From Macquaria australasica (taxonomy: Eukaryota; Chordata; Actinopteri; Centrarchiformes; Percichthyidae), in assembly GCA_005408345.1 (NCBI GenBank), contig SEMN01000319.1, positions 124,001-188,000 on the forward strand: a DNA stretch of 64,000 nucleotides. Reading direction: 5' to 3'. Numbering within the stretch: the stretch's first letter is position 1; every line of letters begins with the position of its first letter. Shown here piece after piece: positions 48,314 to 58,639 of this stretch. Under the pieces are notes generated by a model. It made no database searches. It had not been told where the DNA came from and was given only the letters and a program-made list of their open reading frames with translations. The position numbers and the translations under genes were made by a program.

Positions 48314-48514
48314 TGGAGATGGGATTAGTGCGTCTAGTGTTGACGGATGTATCGTACATGATCAGGCTGCATTGTGTTTTACTTATATTCCCCACTACTG
48401 TGTAGCCTACAGCATAGCGATGGGCTTCGAAGGTACGGCATAAATCCAGACTTAAGCTGCCAAGTCTTGGAGATCTGGACTGTGCGGAAAGCTCATTGAT
48501 TTCATGCTTGTGGT

Positions 48515-48752
48515 ACTTTAAAGAGTAACTAAAAATCTTGTCTTTATTGACCTCCAGTGGTTTAACTTTTCACCTTGCTGCAGTGATGTACAAGTGTACT
48601 CCAGGACCCCCTTGACATCACTGTTGGGTGTGGTTACAGGTACAACAGAGCGCATTTCAGTTCACACCCAACCACACCCAGCATCACTGCCGGTTCAGGG
48701 GTGATGCCTGGTCAGAGGTGAATCAAGCCTGGTGTTAAGTGACTCTTTAGGA
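48515..48752. mobile_element. Small MITE (about 238 bp) nested in a larger repeat
   Basis: The left end ACTTTAAAGAGTAACTAAAA (48515-48534) and the reverse complement of the right end, TCCTAAAGAGTCACTTAACA, agree over about 18 positions. Inside are two partly inverted 'ggtgtggttacaggt / cacccaaccacaccc' blocks (48625-48680), so the element can fold on itself. No open frame. Confidence 0.6.
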
Positions 48753-49055
48753 TAACGTTTTGGTACTTTTTGGTCGTTATAATTCGTCCTTCAGAGGAGT
48801 CAATTTGCTTCAGAGTTTTGACAGCAAAAAAAAAGATGTTAAATTGTCAACAGAAACTTCTCAGATCACTCCTGCGTGATATTATAATAACGGGATCATT
48901 TGTATCTTTGGGCTTTGGAATGCTATCAGATAATTTAAAGTCAGAAGGGCTAAAGTCCAAGTCAAAAGTCAAAAGTCATTGGTCAAAATCAAAGTCAGAT
49001 TGCAAGTTTTGATTTTGCTGAATAATCTCATTTGTGACTCGGGTCTACAACTCTG

Positions 49056-49868
49056 TTAACATCTGTCTTGCCCCTCCGTCCATCCTTTCGTCTTTTTCTT
49101 TCTTTGTCCCAGTGAGAGTTTGGCTTCTTACTCCAAAATATCAAATTGTCAAATTTAAAACATCAAAATAAATACTGTAAACAAACAAGACAATAGCCAA
49201 GAAGACTGTCAGCCTCTATCGCAGTTCACAGAAAATCTTGATGTTTGAAAATGTGCGTGTAGCACCTTTAATTATTTCTTAATTCAAAAGTATATACCGG
49301 TATCGCCACTTAATATTCCCAAAAAGCACCAATTTGTTATTCTATTCTATAATTATTTTAATAAACACTCTTCATTCTGAGCAGCGTTAGTTAGATTTCC
49401 ATCCTGTGAACAATCAGGAAACAGAAACAGCTTTGACGTCCACTGTCCTTTAAAAAAATCACAGTGTCGGAGGATTTCTGTCTTGAAACTAGTTCAAAGA
49501 GGATTTTATGCATCAAAATGAATCGGGGAAGAAGATGATCACAATCCAACATCAAATTGAAGTGTGAAGCTGGTAAAAATTTAAGTAACAATGTTTTTAA
49601 TTCAGACAGTAAGTCATGATGAAGTCATGATAAAACACATTACTAAGTTAAGAGTTACTCCCAAACTCTGGTCTCTGCCTCCCTCTCTCTCTGTTTTTTT
49701 TTTTTAAGTCTCTCAGTTTCCCTGAAGGCATCACTGATAACTCTGTGTGGCATCATTTATTTCACTTCGTCTCCACCTTCCACCTCTCCTCCTACACCTC
49801 CAGCTATTAAAGTTCTTCTATTTTTCTCTCTCATACAGAGTGCTCTTCTTTCTTCTTTCTACAGTACC
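49056..49868. other. Intergenic DNA downstream of the receptor gene
   Basis: AT-rich sequence with a pyrimidine-rich part (49660-49860). No exon or named repeat is seen. It lies just beyond the likely 3' end of the minus-strand receptor gene. Confidence 0.5.
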
Positions 49869-49894
49869 TTTATTTGTTTTCTTTTCCTTTTATT
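49869..49894 (-). terminator. Candidate poly(A) signals of the melatonin receptor gene
   Basis: Read on the minus strand, two AATAAA hexamers occur at 49894-49889 and 49874-49869, about 130 and 150 bp after the receptor stop codon. They are the first such signals downstream of the stop. Whether they are used cannot be told from sequence alone. Confidence 0.4.
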
Positions 49895-50025
49895 AGTACT
49901 GTTTTCCTCTCTTTGTCAAGGTTGAGTTCTTCTTTCTTTCATTGCTTTTTAATAGCCTTTTCTCATCACAAAAGTTAAAAATGACCTCCCGCTCTTTGCC
50001 TCCACCCTCCCCTCAGCGTATCGTC

Positions 50026-50795
50026 TCAGCAGTGAAACTTGAAGATGATCAGGACGATCCTCTTGTACTCCTTCCTGAAGTTGTGGTTCAGGACGCCGTA
50101 GACAACGGCGTTGAGGCAGCTGTTGAAGTACGCCATGAAGTAGCTGGCCGTGAACAGCCACTCTGGTATCGCCCTGCTCAGCCTGGAGTCCAGCGCCACT
50201 GCCAGGCCGATCAGGTTCAGCGGCGCCCAGCAGACGGCGAAGAGCACGAACACCACGAACATGGTGAGGAAGTTACGGAGGTCGTGCGGCTTGATCTTTG
50301 GCCGCGAATCCGGCTTGACCCTCCGCCTCACCTGGATGACGAGGATCCAGATACGCAGGTAACAGTAGGTGACGATGCCGATCGGCAGGATGAAGTGCAC
50401 CACCACCACCGTGATGGTGTAGAGCGAACTGACCGACTGGGCGAAGGTGCAGGAGTACACCCGTGGGTCGTACTGCAGCGACTCCACGAACCAGTTGGGC
50501 ACGATGGCGAGGATGGTGAGCGCCCAGACGAGCACGACGTAGCACATGGTGTTGCTGTTGGAGAAGAGTTTGTCGTACTTAAGGCTGTGGCAGATGTAGC
50601 AGTAGCGGTTGATGGCGATGCCCGTGATGTTGAAGATGGAGCCAATGACGCTGAGGCCCATGAGGAAGCCGCTGATCTGACAGTGGATGTAGCCGGCGAT
50701 CCAGCCGTCGTGGAAAATGGCGGTCAGGACCAGCGGATAGGGATAAATGGCGACTACCAAGTCAGCAAGAGCCAGGCTCACCACGAAGGCGTTTC
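50026..50795 (-). CDS. mtnr1: Melatonin receptor (MTNR1 family), last coding exon with TM2-TM7
   Basis: A Gi-coupled class A GPCR that binds melatonin at the plasma membrane. The exon starts at 50795 after a TCTGCAG acceptor and completes a split Gly codon, then NAFVVSLALADLVVA. This is the conserved phase-1 intron position of all melatonin receptors, after the first intracellular loop. Diagnostic features are NRYCYICHS in place of DRY, NAVVYG in place of NPxxY, the CTFAQ of extracellular loop 2 with its disulphide Cys, Phe and Gln, VPN in TM4 (ligand-contact Asn), the His of TM5 (VVHFILP) and AVCWAPLN in TM6. About 255 residues are encoded. The tail ends eight residues after KRIV, much shorter than mammalian MT1/MT2 tails. 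Neighbouring SLC36A1-type gene suggests subtype mtnr1d; mtnr1b is the main alternative. The symbol is left at family level. Confidence 0.93.
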
Positions 50796-51844
50796 CTGCA
50801 GACATGAGCGGAGACAGAATATGAGCGGGTAGAATATGAACAGAACAGACTATGTGAAAGGTGAGTGAGCTCCAGTTACTCTTGAAAATACTGTCAGAAT
50901 CATGTGTTTAAGTAGGTGAATGTAGAGTTGTTTGGTATTGCTTTTAGCCTCGGCCATAGGCGCCTCCAGCCTGTGTAATTAAAGGATTATACCAGTGTAT
51001 AAATACAAATGGCATCTATTTCACAGTATTGACAAACACAAGAATTTAGGAACATTTTAGTATGAGTTTCTACCTTCTAGGGCAGCCGTTGGTTTCTCTT
51101 TATATTCTACTCAAACCAACTTGACATGAAACTTGATCCATCATGATTATTGTTTTGAAATTGCTCTTGTTGGTACATTTAACGATGCCCCGCCACTTAA
51201 GATTTGAATATAAAGAGTTGTCTACATCGGATGGGCATCTGGGAATCAACTAGCACAAGTCTTCCATCTGTTTCTAGAGTGGCTGTGTTTAAGTTGTGAA
51301 TTCAGACGTGTAAACAGCTTCTACTATCGATAGGTCATTGGTTAGACTAAGTGTAACTGTAGGTTTATACACTTATTGAAACAGTATCTCTTTGTCTCTT
51401 GCTCGCTTATTGTTGCCCTGTGTTACAGAAAATATTTCCAAGGATAATCATTGAAGATTGGGGTCAAATGTTTATTATTTGTTTGAAATACTTGAGGATT
51501 TAAATGGAGCATATATATACTGTATGCGCATAAGTGAAACAATCAAATGGACCCCATATGGAAGACTGCAAAACATTAACCATTTTAATACAAAAAAACA
51601 ACCTTATGTTTGCTTGTTTTTCTTCTGGGTTTGATTTTCTAACAACATACAGAAGATTGCAAATAGTGTTTCTTTACATAGAACCATCAGTTTCTGAATG
51701 TGGGTGTTTTCACTTTGTCTCTGCCATTTGGTGTTCACAACTTGAAGGCTGAAAAGAACTGAAACCAGTGACTATCACTTCCTTTCCCTTCCTCTGGAAA
51801 ACTCTATGTGCTTCAACCTTAAAAATGTGGTATATAAGTAAAGT

Positions 51845-52090
51845 AGTGCTGAAAGGTTTAGTCGATTAATCCGTTGGTCAAATGACAGAAAATTGGCCTC
51901 AATGTTGATAATCCATTAATAATTTTCGTCATTTATTAAGCAAAAACCAACATTCTTTGGCTCCAGCTTGTCAAATGTGAAGATTTCCTGCTTTTCTCTG
52001 TTTTATAACATTGTAAACTGGATTTCTTTGGGTTCTGGCCTCTTGATCAGACGTCACCTCGGGCATTTTTCACATTTAATAGCACATTTA
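51845..52090 (+). repeat. Dispersed teleost repeat, copy 2 of 3
   Basis: 'gtgctgaaaggtttagtcga', 'ttaatccgttggtcaaatga', 'aagcaaaaaccaacattc', 'ccagcttgtcaaatgtgaag' and 'tctttgggttctggcctctt' give the typical order of this family. The inverted copy at 61355-61605 shows the same words as reverse complements. Confidence 0.6.
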
Positions 52091-53785
52091 ATTTGTCATT
52101 TAATAGATAAATGGTGAATCAACTTTTCGTAAAGATAATCGCAGTAGTAGTAGTAGTTGTAAAGTATACACACTTTTTTTTAAAGTAGCTACTGGATTTA
52201 AACATACAAAACCACTTACATAGAAGATGATATTGACAGGTTTAGAGTAGAACTGAGTGGGATATTTTCTGGCATTTTTTGTAAGAGAAAAGGGGAGAGA
52301 CAGATGATTTGGAGCCAACAAATGTAAAAACGACACGACAAGAAAGAAGCGAGAACTGTCAGAAAAACAGTGGAACAGAACGCAAACAAAGACTAAACAA
52401 AAACAGGGAACATCGAGCTCGGAACAACTCGGAGTAGAAACAGGACGTTACTCAAGGAAAGCAGCAAACAAAAATAGCCTCCAACAAACAGACGAGCGAG
52501 CGGCAGACAAAAAACCATAAAGTGAAACTTCCAGTCGGATCACATTCCCCTCCAACTTAACTTTAATAGCATCTGGATCATTAAGCTCTCCAAACCTCAT
52601 CACTGCCGCTTAAATGCCTCCAACATCATTAAAGGCTAATGAATACAACTGTCCTGTACACACTCAGTCCAACAATCTGCACTCTAACCGCTTTAGACAG
52701 GAACACACACTCAAACACACACCTCGTCCAAAAAAAAGTTCATAATGATGGATCATTGTTGTTCCCCAGGAGGGGAAAGCGTTAAGCGTAATACTCTATG
52801 CTTTGACAAAAAAAAGAAAGTTCTCGGCCTGCTGATGTGCTGTAAAGGTCTCCCACATGGGGAAATGAAGTTTGAGGGGCTGATTTAGGAGTTTAACATT
52901 TACCTGTCGCCCTGAGTGAACCGTGCTGCATTTCAATTATATTTCCTCAGCATTTTAGATAGTACTAAGCTCCCTTTATGAAACTGTCCTGTGTCTGTCT
53001 GGCATTAGTATGACAGGCAGGTTTCTGTCTCAGATATATTTACCCCTAACTCTAATGAAATCATGTTCCAGCCTCTCCAATTCAGGCATTTTCTTTTGAG
53101 CAAAGTTTTCTTTTTTTTTTTTAGGAAGCCAAACTGAACCCAAACTGAGCGTTTTTGTTGCTAATTTTATTTCTTTCTATGATAATCTTCTCTTACCATC
53201 CACGTTAATGTCATTTAGCAACATCCAACCTCAGGAAAAGTCGATTCTTCCGTAAAATATTTTGCTTTATTTTTGACTGGTAATGTGTAAAGCTGTATTG
53301 GTCATTTTGGCAATAGCCATTCGGTTGCATTTGCACTCATTCTTATATCGTACAAGTAAAAGTGTTCATATAACAGCTTGTGATTGTAAGGTTGCTGGTT
53401 TGCTGTGTATCTGGATAAATTCAGGATATCCAGGGTCAGTATAGATCTGAGTGGGGAAAGTAAAAGTGAAAAAGTTACATTTCATAGTCATAGTTACATA
53501 CTTACACTTCCCTCATAACCACCACTGAAGTGCCAGAGGAGCCTGGCTCTCAGGAAACTTCTCCGAATAAATAAAGGTTAAAACTGCTGAGATAAGTGAA
53601 GCACCCAGTGGCTCTTCTTCAACAGCATTCTATCTCTTGTTGGGTAAATTGCACTGTATTAATCCCCATAGCTGTGCTCATAAATCCACAAAATGTCCCA
53701 CTTGTATAAATATAATATAATTTTGTAATCTAACTTTATAGTTTAAGTTTCATTTTTACTATGTTTTAGTTTTTATGTTTTTTAA

Positions 53786-54115
53786 CCACGCTAGCGGCGA
53801 GGCTTTATGGACGGCAATGTTGATCCGTCGGTCCACCACTTTGCTCCAAACTGAAATATTTCAACAACTATTTGATGAATTTTTCATGAAATTTTGCGCA
53901 GATATTTATGATCCCCGGAGGATGAACCCTAATGATTTTGGAGCTCCTCTGACATTTTCTCCAGTGCCACCATGAGGTTGACATTTTAGTTTTTTAGTGA
54001 AATATCTCAACAACTACTTGATGGATTGCCATCATGCCATTCATGTTCACCTCAGGATGAATTGTAATAACTTTTGTGATCCCCTGACTTTTCTTCTTCA
54101 GGTCAAAATGTTTTG
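53786..54115 (-). repeat. Percomorph-type dispersed repeat, copy in - orientation
   Basis: It is the reverse complement of the 24140-24545 family: 'cggtccaccactttgctcca', 'caacaactatttgatgaatt', 'ccaccatgaggttgaca', 'caacaactacttgatggatt'. The repeated 'caacaacta.ttgatg' words show the internal unit structure of the element. The open frame at 53775-53975 is inside it. Confidence 0.7.
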
Positions 54116-55794
54116 GGTTGCATGGAGATGGGGGGTATTCATAACCAAACATGACAATGAAACCTAACAAAACAGAAAAATGAACAGTGTCTGGAATTAG
54201 AAGCTATTCGTATGAACTAGTTAAACAACAGTTGCTACTCATTCGTGCTGTCATTTCTTTATTTCAGTACATCACCTTTGTTTTGTTGATGGTAAAAACC
54301 CTGATGGGCAGGGAGACATTCTTCTTCTTCAAGATCCCTTACAGCCTCTACTTTCTATCAAAGAAACTCCTGCTGACAGCAAAAATGTAACTGGTCGTGT
54401 CTGCGTGGCAGCAAGGCTCCGCATGATCTAAATTTCATCACCTGCCCTAGCATGACCGCTGGCATGCATCCTAAAATTTATGACTGAATGTCCCATAGAC
54501 CCATTACCCAATATAGCATACAGGACCGTGTGCGTGTCCACTGTCTGTGTCAGCGAGTACATTCAGCCCTTTAGTAACTGGGGGATAGCCATGTCATTAA
54601 AAACCACCCGCGCACGCAGTTCTTAGCAAAAGCTAAAGCAGAAGCTGTCCGTTGTATTGGGGTGGAAACAGAGATCTCAGATGCAGATACCTGAAAACCT
54701 GGACGAATAAAACCAAAACTATCTGCAGGTTAGTCACTGCTGTAGATGCCACTAGAGGTAAATTAGTGTTTTATTGAGCTGTGTCTCATCGCTCTGCAGC
54801 TGCAGAGTGTGGTCGTTAACTCTGGCAGCGTTAATAACACTTTGTTCTACCTGCTAAACTATGCAGCACAATTCAGTATTTATCACTCCCCGGCTCCATC
54901 TTCATTATGAAGAAGCTTCATCGTTATTATTCTGGACAACAACCCTTTGTCTCCGGCATGTCACAGAAGGCTACTTGGGGAAGAGCCGTGGCTCGGACCA
55001 CAGAGACAGAGGACTTGTTAACCGACAGCTGATATGTATTAGGCCATGGTTCTTACGTTATTACTGCGTTTTCCCTTTGCAATTATTCCCAACAATATCT
55101 CTCCTCTCGTGTAAGCTGGAGCCATATGTTCATAAGCGAGGTAAAGAAACGCTGCCAGGGTTAAAGGTTCAATTCCCTGTGTGAATGTCTTCCTCAATCA
55201 CTGAACCAGACTGCCAGAGTCAGTCTCATCTGAGCCATTCATGCTGTAAACATATAGCTTCATGACACTTGAAGGTGCTTCTGATAGAAGTGTCAGCTGT
55301 TCTCATGGCCTCAGTACGCATTTAAACTGTAAATGCATCTTTATATATCAGTATATGTATTCTATCTGACGTTAGAAGTGGTGTAAAAGGCATTCAAATC
55401 ATTTACTTGAAAGTAATTTACAATACCACAATTTAAAAACACTCCGTTACAAGAAAAAAAGCACAGTGTTTGCAGCAAAATGTAGCTAAAGATCAAAAGC
55501 TGATGTACCTGCAATGCAGAATGGTGCCTTAACAGTAATTTGTATTTTTTAGGCCCCTTTCAGAGTGCTAATCTACAGTGTTATCATGTTACTGGATTAT
55601 TATTACTGATGCATGAATTTGTAAGCATTATTTTAATATTTCTGCTTGTTGAGATGGAGATATTTCTAACTACTTTATATACTGTTGGGTACTTTAATCC
55701 ATAACATTGCATCACATTTTAGCAGCTGATCATATGTATGAATGAAAAATGTAATCTGAAAAGCAGCAATCTAATAATTCATGGGTTGACGCAG

Positions 55795-55980
55795 TATAAA
55801 GTCCTGCCAGTGATTTCACACTACTCCACTGATCTACAGGTGGCAGAAACACGCCAAGATTTGCAGCAGTGCACCAACAAAGACAAGGAAGAAGAAGGCT
55901 GCAAGGTAGTAAACATGGAAGTAAACAATGCTGGATTTAAAATACTTTAAAAAATCAGCTTTGCAAATGTTTAATGGAAA
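55795..55980 (+). repeat. Dispersed repeat, copy 1 (pairs with 63755-63925)
   Basis: 'tcctgccagtgatttcacac', 'actccactgatctacagg', 'agtgcaccaacaaagacaag', 'agtaaacatggaagtaaaca' and 'tttgcaaatgtttaatgg' recur with small changes in the same order and orientation at 63755-63925. The 70-codon frame at 55738-55950 is part of it. Confidence 0.7.
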
Positions 55981-56110
55981 GGAAGGAAGGAAATGCACTC
56001 GACACATTTGTTAGACCTCAAGGATACACACTATGAGTTTTGGTGAGAGACGCTGAATGTAAACATGACTTTTGCTTGTTTACAAGAAAGCTCCACGGGG
56101 CTCCATTGAT

Positions 56111-56607
56111 TTAAAGGCTGTATTCACACCAAATGAGGCACTGCGACGAAAACGCCAGTCCTCTCATTCACTTTAATGTGGGTAGTGCGTTCAGGCTGTG
56201 GCGGTGTGGACCGCAGCGGAAACAAACGCGAAAAATTGAAACAGAATCAACTTTTGGAGAAACACAACCCAACATCACGGTGCGGTGGCCAATCACGTAA
56301 GCCGGCGATCAGACCGGAAGACGCCCAGATGAAGAAGAACTTTGTTTACCTGTAGCATTGTAGCATTCTGCTGTTTACTGAGCAACTGTGAAGATGGAAG
56401 AGAGACTGATCGATCGCCGCCGTGATGACTGTACATCAGCTGTTCAACCCTGCCACGAGGGAGCACGAAGACGTTAATCGCCGTGCAGTGGCTTGGCTTC
56501 TATCGCTCTTCAAGTTGGGACTGCTGGTTAGTATGTGACACTCCCACACCGCCGCACAACCCTGTGCTAATCTCTGCAACGCCTGATTTGGTCTGAATGC
56601 GGCTTAA
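56111..56607. mobile_element. MITE flanked by TTAA (497 bp)
   Basis: The left end TTAA + AGGCTGTATTCACACC (56111-56130) and the reverse complement of the right end, TTAA + GCCGCATTCAGACC (ending 56607), give TIRs of about 25 bp with few mismatches. They are bounded on both sides by TTAA. A TTAA target duplication is characteristic of the piggyBac and Kolobok superfamilies. The interior is CpG-rich and has no open frame for a transposase, so it is non-autonomous. Confidence 0.7.
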
Positions 56608-57382
56608 ATGTAAAGTGAATTACAGCGGATACTTTGAGACACACAATATGACTTCACAGTTCTTACCAACACAGCCAGACAAGAGACACCTAAGCCCCCT
56701 CATGATAAATCAAACACAACCAGTTATGCTAATTAGCCTGTTGATTTAGACAAATGATGAATTAATGAGCAAAGATTTCTATCAGTGTGGTGTGATCTTT
56801 GCCTCTTGAACACACTGAGAAGTTACAGTAGTTTCAAAGACATTGGTTTTTTCACATTGAAATGCAAATGTATGCAACGAGTCGCTCCAAAATCTAATCA
56901 GATCATCTGTTCTGTAGAGGGAGCAGCGCTGTGAGCTTTTTAAGGTTCCTATAGTCTGCATGGTGTTGTTGAGTTACTGTAACAGCGTGTCCCACACAGA
57001 CAGACAGATGCCAGCATGATCGAGCATCTTGTCACCGCAGAGTCTGTTTTGAAGTCAGATCCTCGTCTTTGTTCCTTCCTTCTTTCCACTGGTGTGTTTC
57101 ATTTGTTTCTCTCAGCAGTGTGAGTGTGTTCAGCACTGCCAGCATGTGTGATCCTGACGCCAGCTCTGACTGCTGCTGCTTGTACCTTGTTCAAGTACAA
57201 CAGCAAACGCTGCTGTCACCCACAGACAGATACATATTGAGTTGCAGTTTGTAGGAAAAAATAGACACTTTGTCTGCATGACTCCACCTTCAACTGACAT
57301 TTCTGGATCATACTGGAATATTGTAAAGACACAGAAGTTGGAGGTTATAAAAACTGAGGTTTGGAGTATGTAAAGGGTCATA

Positions 57383-57725
57383 TTCAGGGCTGTAGCCAGG
57401 ATTTGATAGATACTGAGTCCGAATTCCCCCGGCAGAACTTCGGTATTTTTAAACCTGGGTCCTATTTTTATATATTTTGGGGTCTAAATGACTAATAGGT
57501 ACAACAAGTTTTGGAATTGGTCCAGTAGATCACCTCAGCCGGCAGCCGAGAAACGGGCGGCAATGTCTGCAACGTAATCCTTGCGGGCAACTGCGCCCGT
57601 CAAAGTGCGTCCACTAAAAGTGCTTGTTTTTGCCACTGACTCTGGCTCAGACTGTTATTCTAAGTGTCTGACAACACTATGGAAAGGATCTGCAGCATTA
57701 CTCTCACAGAGTGCCACATTCATGT
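57383..57725. repeat. Dispersed fish repeat fragment
   Basis: 'gaacttcggtatttttaaac', 'attttggggtctaaatgact', 'ttggtccagtagatcacctc', 'cgagaaacgggcggcaatgt' and 'agtgcttgtttttgcc' are words I associate with an abundant percomorph element. The change to CpG-rich DNA between AT-rich flanks supports an insertion. Ends and class are unresolved. Confidence 0.4.
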
Positions 57726-58215
57726 CATATTAGACTTATAAATACCTTTCATATCAACATTGAAGTTATAATTACATCAGATTTTTCTGAAAGCTCAGAT
57801 ATATATGACTTAGCAACATGGAAATGCCTGAAAACCAAACAAATATGAATTTCTCTCATCAGCCAAAGTCCATTATTTCAGGTAATTAAACCCACATTTA
57901 ATGAATATAGTGCTATATTGTCAATGCCCATCCATCTATATGACATAAACGTGGCATTTGTCCAGGGCAATTTCATTGGACTGAAGGCAAATATGACCTG
58001 CCCTTTAAAGCACCTACCTACCTACCCTGCTCATCCATTGGTTAGAACAGTTCTATCCAAGCTAACTCATTGGCAGGTCTGATGAACCTTTAATTGGTCG
58101 GAATTCATATTGTCGTTTACTGATTGGCTCGTGGGCATGTCAGTCAAATGGTTATTCCCTCAATAAGCAAAACACCAAACTCAAAACATTTAATACACCA
58201 TGTTGTACATTCAGC

Positions 58216-58242
58216 CACTCACCTCCTCACAGGAGGTGAGTG
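58216..58242. repeat. Perfect 12 bp hairpin
   Basis: CACTCACCTCCT (58216-58227) and AGGAGGTGAGTG (58231-58242) are exact reverse complements with a 3-base loop (CAC). Confidence 0.8.
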
Positions 58243-58554
58243 TTTGATATGCTAAAGATACATTTGGGATGGCATACAGCACCATTTTAAAGGGTTGAGG
58301 CTGCACTGCATTAAAGTGCACATCCCACATTTCACTCCCATGGAAATTTATAAAACAAATTTATATCCAGATTCAGGATCTGAGGGTGTGAGGTTAAAGA
58401 TGAGCCAGGTTGTTGCGTCTCAAATGCCTCCAGCAGCAGCTGTGTTCTCACCAATGCTGAAAATACAAACAGACAGAATATATATAAAATGATAAAGTAT
58501 CTGAGCAGTTAAAGGAAATTACATAGAATAAATCACAGTGCTGTGGGAGCTTAC

Positions 58555-58639
58555 CAGAGTGTCTGAATCCTCTGGCAGGTGTGCTGCTGCATGTCGAGGT
58601 CGGGCAGCTGGTCGGGATCAGGTCAGGCTCATCAGACAT
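58555..58639 (-). other. Possible small first exon (ATG plus donor), unassigned
   Basis: On the minus strand an ATG at 58639-58637 opens 28 codons starting MSDEPDLIPTSC, rich in Ser, Thr and Cys. The frame then meets a strong donor (CTG|GTAAGC) at 58554. The peptide has no membrane segment and matches no receptor N-terminus I know. It could be an alternative 5' exon of the receptor gene, a first exon of another transcript, or chance. Confidence 0.2.

Larger units (their letters stand above)
47526..49055. mobile_element. DNA-transposon-like repeat carrying nested insertions
   Basis: The left end CAGAGGTGGGACAAAGTC (47526-47543) and the right end GTGACTCGGGTCTACAACTCTG (split by me into two reads, 49034-49043 and 49044-49055) are inverted relatives. 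Both flank blocks made of 'aagtcaagttcaagtcc'-like and 'agtccaagtcaaaagtcaaa'-like words that belong to a common fish element. Its interior is interrupted by dispersed repeat copy B (47884-48313) and a small MITE (48515-48752). No coding capacity. Confidence 0.55.

Noticed and set aside
49942..50832. 296-codon plus-strand open frame over the receptor exon
   Set aside because: It is the antisense shadow of the melatonin receptor exon; the peptide is acidic low-complexity (Asp, Val, Glu, His) and the minus strand carries the true GPCR motifs.
53775..53975. 66-codon plus-strand frame
   Set aside because: It is part of the inverted dispersed repeat related to 24140-24545.
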